DNA of 64,000 nt, taken from the NCBI RefSeq assembly GCF_014639235.1, contig NZ_BMFU01000016.1:39043-103042 (forward strand), written 5' to 3'. Below, in pieces: positions 1 through 7,036 of this stretch. Within the stretch, counting starts at the first letter, position 1. Each line of letters starts with the position of its first letter. The notes beneath the pieces are model-generated. The model was not told the origin of the DNA, searched no databases, and saw only the letters and a program-made list of their open reading frames with translations. The translations under genes were made by a program, and so were the position numbers. This DNA is from Paenibacillus silvae. GTDB taxonomy: Bacteria; Bacillota; Bacilli; Paenibacillales; Paenibacillaceae.

Positions 1-18
1 ATTGTAAACGAACGTTAT

Positions 19-408
19 CAACGATGATGAAGAGAAGTACACACGTCATGATACTTCAGAGAGCCGGCGGCAGGTGCGAGCCGGTGTATCGGACTTGTGG
101 AAATGGGCTTCGGAGTTCCGAGTTGAACAAAGCACACTTGCATGTTACAGGCGAGTTGCTTCCAGTAGGCAAGGCGGCAGGTCCTGCCGTTATCCCATGG
201 ACAGGATATCGATCTGGCTCATCGTTGTACGATTTAGCTTAGGCATGCCTGAGCGTATAATGACGTGACCGCAATGATTCAATAATTGTTGATCCGTATC
301 CGTGAAGTGGGCCGCAGACCAGCGGCCAATGAAGGTGGCACCGCGAGCACAGCCTCGTCCTTCTGTTCTGTTTCCTCAGGAAATGGACGGAAGGACGGGG
401 CTTTTTTA
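19..408 (+). promoter_or_regulatory. T-box leader (tRNA-Trp-sensing riboswitch) of trpS
   Basis: This leader senses uncharged tRNA and controls readthrough into trpS. The AGTA motif of stem I lies at 36-39. A TGG codon at 104-106 sits where the specifier codon is expected and matches the Trp anticodon. The T-box core AAGGTGGCACCGCG is at 332-345. Its TGGC at 336-339 can pair with a GCCA acceptor end, as expected for a tRNA-Trp with G at the discriminator position. The core is followed by a terminator hairpin. The promoter is probably near or before the left edge of the window. Stem boundaries are by eye. Confidence 0.9.
351..408 (+). terminator. T-box-controlled intrinsic terminator
   Basis: AGCCTCGTCCTT at 351-362 pairs with AAGGACGGGGCT at 391-402, with one T-G wobble, followed by a T run. 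This is the terminator arm of the trpS T-box leader. The antiterminator would use the T-box core just upstream when uncharged tRNA-Trp binds. Confidence 0.88.
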
Positions 409-436
409 TTTGAAAGGCTGAAGGGAGGTGATGGTC

Positions 437-637
437 GTGGAAGATGGCTGGTGGTGGCGACTCAGCAGAAGCAACAACATTTTTTATCAAAGGAGAATGA
501 ACAATGAATCCAAACAAGGAACGCATATTAACCGGGGATCGGACAACCGGGCAGCTTCATCTCGGCCATTACGTCGGCAGTCTGCGCAGCCGGGTGGAAT
601 TACAGGAAGTGCACGACACTTATATTTTGCTGGCTGA
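437..637 (+). CDS. Possible Trp-codon leader ORF overlapping the trpS start
   Basis: This is a candidate 66-residue reading frame, not a recognised protein. It lies after the T-box terminator. A GGGAGG ribosome site at 423-428 gives good spacing to a GTG at 437; the ATG at 431 is too close to it. Codons 5-7 (449-457) are three consecutive TGG codons. The frame then runs through the trpS ribosome site (AAAGGAG, 489-495) and on into trpS in another frame. The layout resembles the Trp-rich leader peptide of the B. subtilis anti-TRAP (rtpA) operon, where ribosome stalling at Trp codons frees the next gene's ribosome site. The sequence after the Trp run is trpS out of frame and probably has no role of its own. 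Translation is inferred only. Confidence 0.45.
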   Translation: MEDGWWWRLSRSNNIFYQRRMNNESKQGTHINRGSDNRAASSRPLRRQSAQPGGITGSARHLYFAG

Positions 638-1499
638 TGTTCAGGCACTGACTACTCATTATGAGCAGCCTGAATTGATTGCAAACAGTGTGCATCAAGT
701 GACACTGGACTACCTGGCTGTGGGTATCGATCCCGACAAGTCTACCCTTTTCATTCAATCAATGATTCCTGAAATTGCCGAGCTTACGGTAATTTTCTCC
801 ATGTTTGTTACGGTTAATGCACTTAGGCACAATCCAACAATCAAAACCGAAGCACGTGACCGGGGGTACACCGATCTCTATTATGGATTTTTGGGATATC
901 CGGTCAGTCAGGCTGCCGATATCGCTTGCTGTAAAACCACACTGATACCTGCAGGTGAGGACCAGATCCCTCACGTGGAAACTGCCCGCAAGCTGGTTCG
1001 GCGCTTCAATGAGCTGTATGCACCTGTTTTTCCTGAACCCCGAATATTGACAGGAGCACGTTTGGGCGGCCTGGACGGTGTTGGCAAAATGAGCAAAAGC
1101 ATGGGCAACGCCATCTCGTTAAATGCTGATCCGCAAGACGTGCAGGCTAAACTGACCAAAGCCAAAACCGATCCTGCACGCATTCGCCGCTCCGATCCGG
1201 GACACCCGGATATCTGTCCTGTGTATGCTTACCATCAGCTGTTCCGGTCTGCAGATACCGAGGAAATTCATACAGCATGTAGTCAGGGGAAGATCGGTTG
1301 TACTGATTGCAAACGGCTGGCGGGCGATGCAGTTAATGAATTACTTGCTCCTTTTCGCGAGCGGCGAGGTTATTATGAACAAAGGAAAAGTCAGGTGAAG
1401 GAACTACTGATGGAGGGCACAAGAAAAGCCAGACGTACCGCAAAAGAAACGATGCTTGAAGTACGTGAAGCGATGGGCATTCGTTATTTTGACCTCTGA
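504..1499 (+). CDS. trpS: Tryptophanyl-tRNA synthetase
   Basis: Charges tRNA-Trp with tryptophan in the cytoplasm using ATP. It is a 331-residue class I synthetase of normal length. The HIGH-type signature is HLGH at residues 19-22 (TTGQLHLGH context) and KMSKS is at 195-199. The ATG at 504 has AAAGGAG 8 bases upstream. The N-terminus (GDRTTGQLHLGHYVGSL) is the variant seen in clostridia and lactobacilli rather than the GLQPTGxxHLGNY form of the B. subtilis housekeeping enzyme, so a second trpS elsewhere in the genome is plausible. Regulation by the upstream T-box, and perhaps by the Trp-codon ORF, fits induction when Trp-tRNA is short. Confidence 0.95.
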   Translation: MNPNKERILTGDRTTGQLHLGHYVGSLRSRVELQEVHDTYILLADVQALTTHYEQPELIANSVHQVTLDYLAVGIDPDKSTLFIQSMIPEIAELTVIFSMFVTVNALRHNPTIKTEARDRGYTDLYYGFLGYPVSQAADIACCKTTLIPAGEDQIPHVETARKLVRRFNELYAPVFPEPRILTGARLGGLDGVGKMSKSMGNAISLNADPQDVQAKLTKAKTDPARIRRSDPGHPDICPVYAYHQLFRSADTEEIHTACSQGKIGCTDCKRLAGDAVNELLAPFRERRGYYEQRKSQVKELLMEGTRKARRTAKETMLEVREAMGIRYFDL

Positions 1500-1654
1500 C
1501 AAAAACATGGTCTGAGATTCTATAGGTTCCGAGGAGTACAGCATAATCGAAGCTAGAAGAATTCTATCCAACTCTCTTTCCTGTATGAAGCTGCGCAAAC
1601 ACGTTAACACTGCTGAGGACACTTTTACTTTTACTCGGAAAGGGAGTCCTCGGC

Positions 1655-2764
1655 ATGAAACGTTCACAACCTTCATTTTTGCAAGCCATGATGTTAATCA
1701 TGTTATCGGTGGGTTTGATCAGCCACGTGTTAATTATCCCTGCCCTTCTGAGCGCAGCGAAAAGGGATTCGTGGATTTCCGTGCTGCTTTCTGCCGGGCC
1801 GTTGATCATCTTTGCAAGCATGCTCGCCTACGTTTCTAGATTTCTACAGCATCAAACGTTGCATGATTGGCTGTCTTCCCATCTTGGCAAGCCTGTAGGC
1901 TTGATACTGCGGGTGGGAAACAGTCTCTTTTTTCTATGCGCAATCTACTTCACATTACGTGACACAACCACCTGGGCCAAAACCAACTATCTCACCGAAA
2001 CGCCTGTCATCGCAACAACGATCGCACTTATGGTGTTATGTGGATATGCAGCCTACAAAGGCATGCGTTCACTTGCCTTCACGGCTGGACTGATTCTGCC
2101 ACTCGTTGTGCTGCTGGGCTTCTACGTTGCCATTGTCAATTCCCAGTACAAAGATTACAGCCGGATGCTGCCCGTGCTGGAGCAGGGATGGTCACCTGTA
2201 TTTCATGGGATGGTGTTCAGCCTCGCCGGTATGTTTGAACTACTTTTCCTATGGTACATTCAGCCTCATCTCGCCAAACGTATAAAACTATGGCAGTATC
2301 TGATGCTTGCATTTATCATGATTGGTTTAACGGCCGGCCCCCTGATTGGAGCTATTGTAGAATTCAATCCCTATGAAGCCGCCAATATGAGATATCCCGC
2401 TTTTGAAGAATGGCGTATCGCTTCCTTGGGCAAATATATTGCTCAGACCGATTTCTTCTCGATCTATCAATGGCTGGCAGGTGCATTTACCCGAATCAGT
2501 CTGGCCATGTATATTGTGGTAGAAATTTGGAATATTAAACATGCCTCCAGAAGGATGATTACCTGTGCCTCAATATCTGTAGTCTTTATTCTATCCATGC
2601 TCTATCCTCTGGATGATATGACCTTCACAAAGATTCTGGTCCATTACATCTTTCCATTCAATCTCGTGTATCTGAGCGGATTTGCCGTTCTGGCAACCTT
2701 GGTTGCCTTCATTCATTCACGGCGTCAGAGGAGGAACTATCACCATGGAGAAACAGCCGATTGA
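1655..2764 (+). CDS. Spore germination protein, GerAB-type permease
   Basis: Predicted B subunit of a GerA-family nutrient germinant receptor in the inner membrane of the spore. It has 369 residues, the usual size, with about ten hydrophobic segments starting at residue 7, as in the spore permease branch of the APC transporter superfamily. The ATG follows AAAGGGAG. Its last 20 bases overlap the start of the A-subunit gene, so the two are translationally linked. The order B-A-C differs from the classical gerA operon (A-B-C). The germinant cannot be read from sequence. Expression in the forespore is expected for the family, but I could not identify a clear sigma-G promoter. Confidence 0.9.
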   Translation: MKRSQPSFLQAMMLIMLSVGLISHVLIIPALLSAAKRDSWISVLLSAGPLIIFASMLAYVSRFLQHQTLHDWLSSHLGKPVGLILRVGNSLFFLCAIYFTLRDTTTWAKTNYLTETPVIATTIALMVLCGYAAYKGMRSLAFTAGLILPLVVLLGFYVAIVNSQYKDYSRMLPVLEQGWSPVFHGMVFSLAGMFELLFLWYIQPHLAKRIKLWQYLMLAFIMIGLTAGPLIGAIVEFNPYEAANMRYPAFEEWRIASLGKYIAQTDFFSIYQWLAGAFTRISLAMYIVVEIWNIKHASRRMITCASISVVFILSMLYPLDDMTFTKILVHYIFPFNLVYLSGFAVLATLVAFIHSRRQRRNYHHGETAD

Positions 2765-4214
2765 CACCACTTCCTATGAAACCCTGCTTGCATCCTTGAG
2801 AAAAAACTTTGAAGCCTGTGCAGATGTGGTAATCCAGACGTTTCCTGCGAAAGAGGAGACCGTTCATTCCGTCATTCTGCTCTACTGTGACGGCCTGGTG
2901 GACAGCAAGCAGATCAACCAATTCATCATCCCCCGACTGGAACAGCATACATTAATTATGGAAGAAGCTCTCCCCCATGAACTTGGCCTAACCCTGAAGC
3001 CCATAGATAACCCTTCTGATCTGCAAAATATAAATATACTTCTATTTAGCGGGCAACTGCTGCTTATTTTTGAAAATGGTTTACAAGCCTGCAGCCTGGA
3101 TATTGCCGATATCCCTGGACGCTCACCGGAAGAATCCGCTATCGAGACATCTGTGAAGGGGCCGCGTGACGGTTTCACTGAAGAGTTGTCCACGAACATC
3201 GCTTTGGTGCGCAAACGTTTGAAAACTTCATCCATGTGTTATGAGAAAATAGTTAAAGGGGCACGGACACAGACAACCATTGGCCTGTTATACATCAAAG
3301 ATGTGATCAACCCCGAAATTCTGAATACAGCTCGCAGCAACCTGGATCAGATTAACGTGGACGGCATCATGGGTACCTCCATCATGGAACGAGCAGTCAT
3401 GGGGGGAGTACGTAGTATTTTCCCGCTCACAGATAACTCCGAACGGCCCGATTATGTGGCGGATTCCTTGCTTAACGGACGTTTCGCTGTACTCACAGAG
3501 GGCTCACCTGTAGCTGTCATTGCACCGACCACATTGTTTAATCAATTGAAGTCACCGGAGGACGAGAGCACTCCTTTTTTCATCGTGACTTTTGAGCGTA
3601 TATTACGGATTGCCGGGCTGCTCATCGCCTGTTTTTTTCCGGCCTTCTACATCGGCTTGACCAGCTTTAATCTGGAACAGATTCCACTGCCACTGCTCGC
3701 AACTATTGCAGGAACGCGAATGGGACTGCCCATGCCAGTTACGCTGGAAGCGTTTCTGATGATTTTTATGTTTGAATTGTTCAATGAGGCGGGACGAAGG
3801 CTGCCGCGTGCGTTGGGACAGACCGTCAGTGTGGTTGGCGGCTTGATTATCGGGGATGCAGCTATTCGTGCCGGAATTACATCTCCCACCATTATTGTGA
3901 CCGTAGCGATCTCCGTAATCTCCAGCTATATTCTGGTGAACACCGTTCTTGGGGGAGCCACATCTCAAGTACGCATCGGCATGTTAGTTGCTTCCTCCAT
4001 TCTGGGACTATTTGGATTCATGGTTGCTCTGTTCGCGTTGCTGGTTCATCTCGTATCTCTGGAATGTTACGGTGTATCCTATCTGTCCCCTGTGTCACCA
4101 TACATTCCGGGAGACTTCACACAGGCTGTGTCGATGCCGCCTTCCATGACCCGCACCAAGCGCCCAGCCGTATTACGTACGCAGGACTCTACCCGTCATA
4201 AGGAGAAACCTTGA
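2745..4214 (+). CDS. Spore germination protein, GerAA-type subunit
   Basis: A subunit of the same germinant receptor, 489 residues. An N-terminal soluble domain of about 290 residues is followed by a membrane domain with several hydrophobic segments, the usual GerA/SpoVAF plan. I chose the ATG at 2745 because GAGGAGG lies 9 bases upstream; an in-frame start at 2682 would lie deep inside the B gene without a ribosome site. The stop TGA overlaps the ATG of the C gene by one base (TGATG), indicating a single transcript. In this family the A subunit forms the oligomeric membrane channel-like part of the receptor. Confidence 0.93.
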   Translation: MEKQPIDTTSYETLLASLRKNFEACADVVIQTFPAKEETVHSVILLYCDGLVDSKQINQFIIPRLEQHTLIMEEALPHELGLTLKPIDNPSDLQNINILLFSGQLLLIFENGLQACSLDIADIPGRSPEESAIETSVKGPRDGFTEELSTNIALVRKRLKTSSMCYEKIVKGARTQTTIGLLYIKDVINPEILNTARSNLDQINVDGIMGTSIMERAVMGGVRSIFPLTDNSERPDYVADSLLNGRFAVLTEGSPVAVIAPTTLFNQLKSPEDESTPFFIVTFERILRIAGLLIACFFPAFYIGLTSFNLEQIPLPLLATIAGTRMGLPMPVTLEAFLMIFMFELFNEAGRRLPRALGQTVSVVGGLIIGDAAIRAGITSPTIIVTVAISVISSYILVNTVLGGATSQVRIGMLVASSILGLFGFMVALFALLVHLVSLECYGVSYLSPVSPYIPGDFTQAVSMPPSMTRTKRPAVLRTQDSTRHKEKP

Positions 4215-5368
4215 TGAAATGGGCTTACGTAAGTAGTATGCTTGCGGGTTGTGTCATACTTCTGACGGGATGCTGGGATTCCAAAGAGGTTCAGAGCATT
4301 AACTTTATTACTGCCATTGGCATAGATTACGCGGATAATCAATATATAACGTACGCCCAATTAATTGATTTCTCCAGCATTGCCAAACAGGAAGGGCCCA
4401 CACCAAGAGAAGGGGGTCAAATCTGGATTGGCAAGGGGACTGGCACAACCTTGAATATGGCCATTAACGATCTGTATGAGACGTCGCAGCAGCAGACACT
4501 GTGGACTCATGTCAAAGCGATAGTGCTGTCCGAAAACGCGTTGAAAGGACGACTGGAAGATATTTTCAATACGCTACTGCATTCCGGTCAACTGAGGTAC
4601 ACACCATGGATCTATGGGACGGAACAGGATATGTCCACTCTGCTCGCTCCCTCCACCATCTTGAACCAGTCTGCACAAACCATTGAGTTGTTCGAGCCGA
4701 TGAGACTCTATAAGCAGCACTCCGGTTATGAGCCCATTCGACTGCATCAGATGTTAGATAGTTTGAGAGAACCTGAATCCGTAGTGCTGGTGCCTTCAGT
4801 ATCGAGCAAAAATCAGACGTGGCACAATGGCGAGAAGACCCCTCCGCTGATTCGAATGGATGGATTATACGTTGTGAGCAATGGCAAAAGTCAGGGAAAG
4901 ATCACTGGAGCCGAAGCGGATGGCACACGTTATGTGAACTACGATCATGTGTATCAATATCCACTATATGTGTACGGGAAGAACCGTCAGACCCCTGACC
5001 TTTCGTTAACGCTCCATCATCCCAAGACACGAATAACTGCCAGAAAAACCAAGGAAGGCATTACGTTTGATCTGCATACCTCGGTTAAAGCAGCAATTGT
5101 TGAAAACCACGATGCCCCCCGATCTCCACGTACGATGGAACAGGAGGCTGAGAATCAGATTGAAGCCCGAATTCGTGATACGTTCACCAAAAATAAATCA
5201 CGCCATATTGATTCCTTTGGTCTTGTGGAGCATCTATACCGCCACAATATGGACTGGTGGAAAGAAGTGGTTCCCCGGCATAATGATCCGCTTGAACACT
5301 TTCAACTTGGTAAGGTTGAAGTCCGGGTGGACATTTTGAACTCCAGTACGTATAAATATGGTGAATAA
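4214..5368 (+). CDS. Spore germination lipoprotein, GerAC-type
   Basis: C subunit of the receptor, a lipoprotein on the outer face of the spore inner membrane. It has 384 residues. The signal peptide ends in a lipobox LTGC at residues 17-20, so Cys20 would be lipidated. The following CWDSKEV stretch is typical of GerC proteins. The ATG at 4214 is preferred over the TTG at 4211 because AGGAGA lies 7-8 bases upstream and the ATG overlaps the upstream stop. It is the last gene of the operon; a terminator follows at 5383. Confidence 0.93.
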   Translation: MKWAYVSSMLAGCVILLTGCWDSKEVQSINFITAIGIDYADNQYITYAQLIDFSSIAKQEGPTPREGGQIWIGKGTGTTLNMAINDLYETSQQQTLWTHVKAIVLSENALKGRLEDIFNTLLHSGQLRYTPWIYGTEQDMSTLLAPSTILNQSAQTIELFEPMRLYKQHSGYEPIRLHQMLDSLREPESVVLVPSVSSKNQTWHNGEKTPPLIRMDGLYVVSNGKSQGKITGAEADGTRYVNYDHVYQYPLYVYGKNRQTPDLSLTLHHPKTRITARKTKEGITFDLHTSVKAAIVENHDAPRSPRTMEQEAENQIEARIRDTFTKNKSRHIDSFGLVEHLYRHNMDWWKEVVPRHNDPLEHFQLGKVEVRVDILNSSTYKYGE

Positions 5369-5382
5369 AGCTTTTGAAGCGG

Positions 5383-5428
5383 AAGACCTGTAAACTGCAT
5401 CTGATCTGATGCGGAATACAGGTCTTTT
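5383..5428 (+). terminator. Intrinsic terminator after the germination operon
   Basis: AAGACCTGTA at 5383-5392 pairs with TACAGGTCTT at 5417-5426, followed by a short T run. It closes the germination operon. Confidence 0.85.
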
Positions 5429-5518
5429 AAGCATTTAGCCGCTAGTGTTGCTGATGATAAAAAGGTGGTGGTATTCGGGTTGGGTAGGGCGGGGGAGTAT
5501 ATAGCATGGTACTGTATA

Positions 5519-5917
5519 TTAAGCCAAAGGGTATGCCATCACACTCATCAATGCAAGCTCTGGCTGCGTTGTATCCAAGCGGCTGTATTGTATGATGACC
5601 GGCACATTACTTGCTACGGTAATTGCATAAGGCACTCCGGGCGGGATTGCTTCTTCTCCGGATCGAAGTGATGCCGTACGTATATGTTTTGTCCTTCTGG
5701 CAGGGACAACGGCTTGCATGTTCTCCAAGGGTTCACGATCTTCAAAATAAATCGTAATCTCCAATGCAGCATCTGTGCCGCCGGTGTTCAAAACACAGAT
5801 GCTTTCGTGACTCTCCAGCGTGCCGCAGCTATCTGGCGGAATATAGCCATCCGGGATAACCCAGTAGGTATGCCCGTTCGCTGACGGACCGCTTTGAATA
5901 CGGTTATCGTTTGTCAT
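5519..5917 (-). CDS. Sensory rhodopsin transducer (ASRT) family protein
   Basis: Small soluble protein of 132 residues resembling Anabaena sensory rhodopsin transducer. The segments YWVIPDGYIPPDS, ESICVLN, ITIYFEDREPLE, HIRTASL, VPYAITVASNVPVIIQYSRLD and the C-terminal AYPLA follow the family pattern along its whole length. Family members form beta-rich tetramers and are suspected to bind small molecules or DNA. No rhodopsin gene is nearby, so here it is probably a stand-alone sensor or sugar-related protein; that is inference. The ATG has an AAGGAGG site. It is followed by the germination operon on the other strand and preceded by a repeat-rich gap. Confidence 0.82.
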   Translation of the reverse strand: MTNDNRIQSGPSANGHTYWVIPDGYIPPDSCGTLESHESICVLNTGGTDAALEITIYFEDREPLENMQAVVPARRTKHIRTASLRSGEEAIPPGVPYAITVASNVPVIIQYSRLDTTQPELALMSVMAYPLA

Positions 5918-5955
5918 AAATACCCTCCTTTTTTTCGCGATGCGCCATGTAACTT

Positions 5956-6126
5956 AAAACCCTTGCTGGAGTGCGGGCGGACGCTCGGCGGGTGGATCGG
6001 CTTTCGGGCCGCTGTTGGTCCGGGATTTCTTCTATCCCCCTTCTATGGGGAAAATCCCGGACCAAACGCGGACGCTTCGCTCCCTTTTTCCGCTTCCTCC
6101 CTCCTCGCTGCCTCGCTCTTCCTCTG
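5956..6126 (+). repeat. 170-bp direct repeat, copy 1
   Basis: Begins AAAACCCTTGCTGGAGTGCG and ends in CCTCGCTCTTCCTCTG. It holds a strong hairpin: GGTCCGGGATTT near 6020 pairs perfectly with AAATCCCGGACC near 6055, with a smaller CCCC/GGGG stem inside. The second copy lies 248 bp downstream in the same direction. Confidence 0.85.
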
Positions 6127-6203
6127 GTGCTTTAAAAACAAGGCCCCTCCCTTCGCTGGGTAATTTTGTTCGCTCGTTGGCTTCGCTCGACACGCGTTTT
6201 AGT

Positions 6204-6373
6204 AAAACCCCTGCTGGAATGCGGGCAGACGCTCGGCGGGCGGATCGGTTTTCGGGCTGCTGTTGGTCCGGGATTTCTTCGATTCCCCTCTATGGGGGAA
6301 ACCCCGTGCCAAACGCGGACGCTTCGCTCCCTTTTTCCGATTCCTCCCTCCTCGCTGCCTCGCTCTTCCTCTG
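6204..6373 (+). repeat. 170-bp direct repeat, copy 2
   Basis: Close relative of the copy at 5956-6126 over its full length. The central hairpin has decayed on its 3' side (CCCCGTGCC instead of TCCCGGACC). It abuts the 195-bp element that starts at 6404. Confidence 0.85.
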
Positions 6374-6403
6374 CTGAGCGCCATTTTTGCGTGACGATAT
6401 GCG

Positions 6404-6598
6404 CTAACGATTCAGAGAAGCCTTATTTGGGCGATTTGGAGCATGTTACTTTTCTAACGATTCACAGAGACGCTATTTAGCTCATTTTGCTGATATTGAG
6501 TGGATTTTTGGGTGTTTTGGATGGAATAAGGTTCCTACGATTCGTTAGAATTCTACATCAGCAAATTCGGGGCAAATAAGGTTTGTGGGAATCGTTAG
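6404..6598. repeat. 195-bp inverted-core element, copy 1
   Basis: Four 25-bp cores: 6404-6428 and 6454-6478 forward (CTAACGATTC-N5 then about AACGCTATTT), 6524-6548 and 6574-6598 inverted. Start-to-start spacing inside each pair is exactly 50 bp and the centre gap is 45 bp. The linkers show no shared sequence with the other copies. Confidence 0.9.
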
Positions 6599-6865
6599 AG
6601 TTCCGGCCGCCAGATTGATCTATGGAGTTCGTTAGAGCACCCGCCGCAAGATTGGTTGTAGGTATTAGTAGAGCTCCTACCACCAGTTTGATCTGTGGGG
6701 ATCATTAGAGCACTCGCCGTCAGTTGGTTGTAGGCATGGTTGAGCACCAGCACTCAGTTTGATCTGCGAGGATCGTTAGAGCACTCTCACCAGATTGGTT
6801 GTAGGAATCCTGAGAATTCCTGCTTTCAGCTGTTCAACTGTTGTGCGGGATCGTTAAAGTTCCTC
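6592..6865 (+). repeat. 37-bp degenerate tandem array
   Basis: About seven units of 35-37 bp, each starting CGTTAGAG or a near variant. Two unit types alternate, one containing TTTGATCTGTGG and the other GATTGGTTGTAGG, so the higher-order period is about 73 bp. The array grows out of the last core of the adjacent 195-bp element. Confidence 0.75.
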
Positions 6866-7036
6866 CGACCATCTCGTTTAGCGGGTTTTCCAATAACACC
6901 ATCTGCCTGCTCTATATCTACATCTACATCTACTCTACTCTATATCTGCATCCACACCTACAACCTTCTGTACCTGTACCCTACCTTCCCCCAGCCTTTG
7001 CCACAACCTCTATCCTTTCACCTTGTGCCCACTCTT

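Larger units (their letters stand above)
5918..7036. other. Gene-free, repeat-rich gap
   Basis: No credible gene. It holds two 170-bp direct repeats, one copy of the 195-bp inverted-core element, a 37-bp tandem array derived from that element's end, and a stretch rich in CTACATCTA and TCTATATC (about 6905-6955). Short open frames on both strands are repeat translations without good ribosome sites. Confidence 0.8.

Noticed and set aside
6015..6480. Open frames of 104-120 residues across the 170-bp direct repeats
   Set aside because: The frames simply translate the two repeat copies and give similar peptides in different frames; no start signal.
6404..6598. 195-bp elements as integron attC sites
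   Set aside because: The ends show CTAAC and GTTAG, but the seven-base core pattern of attC is not met. Length is constant, there are four cores rather than two inner and two outer boxes, and no cassette genes or integrase are seen.
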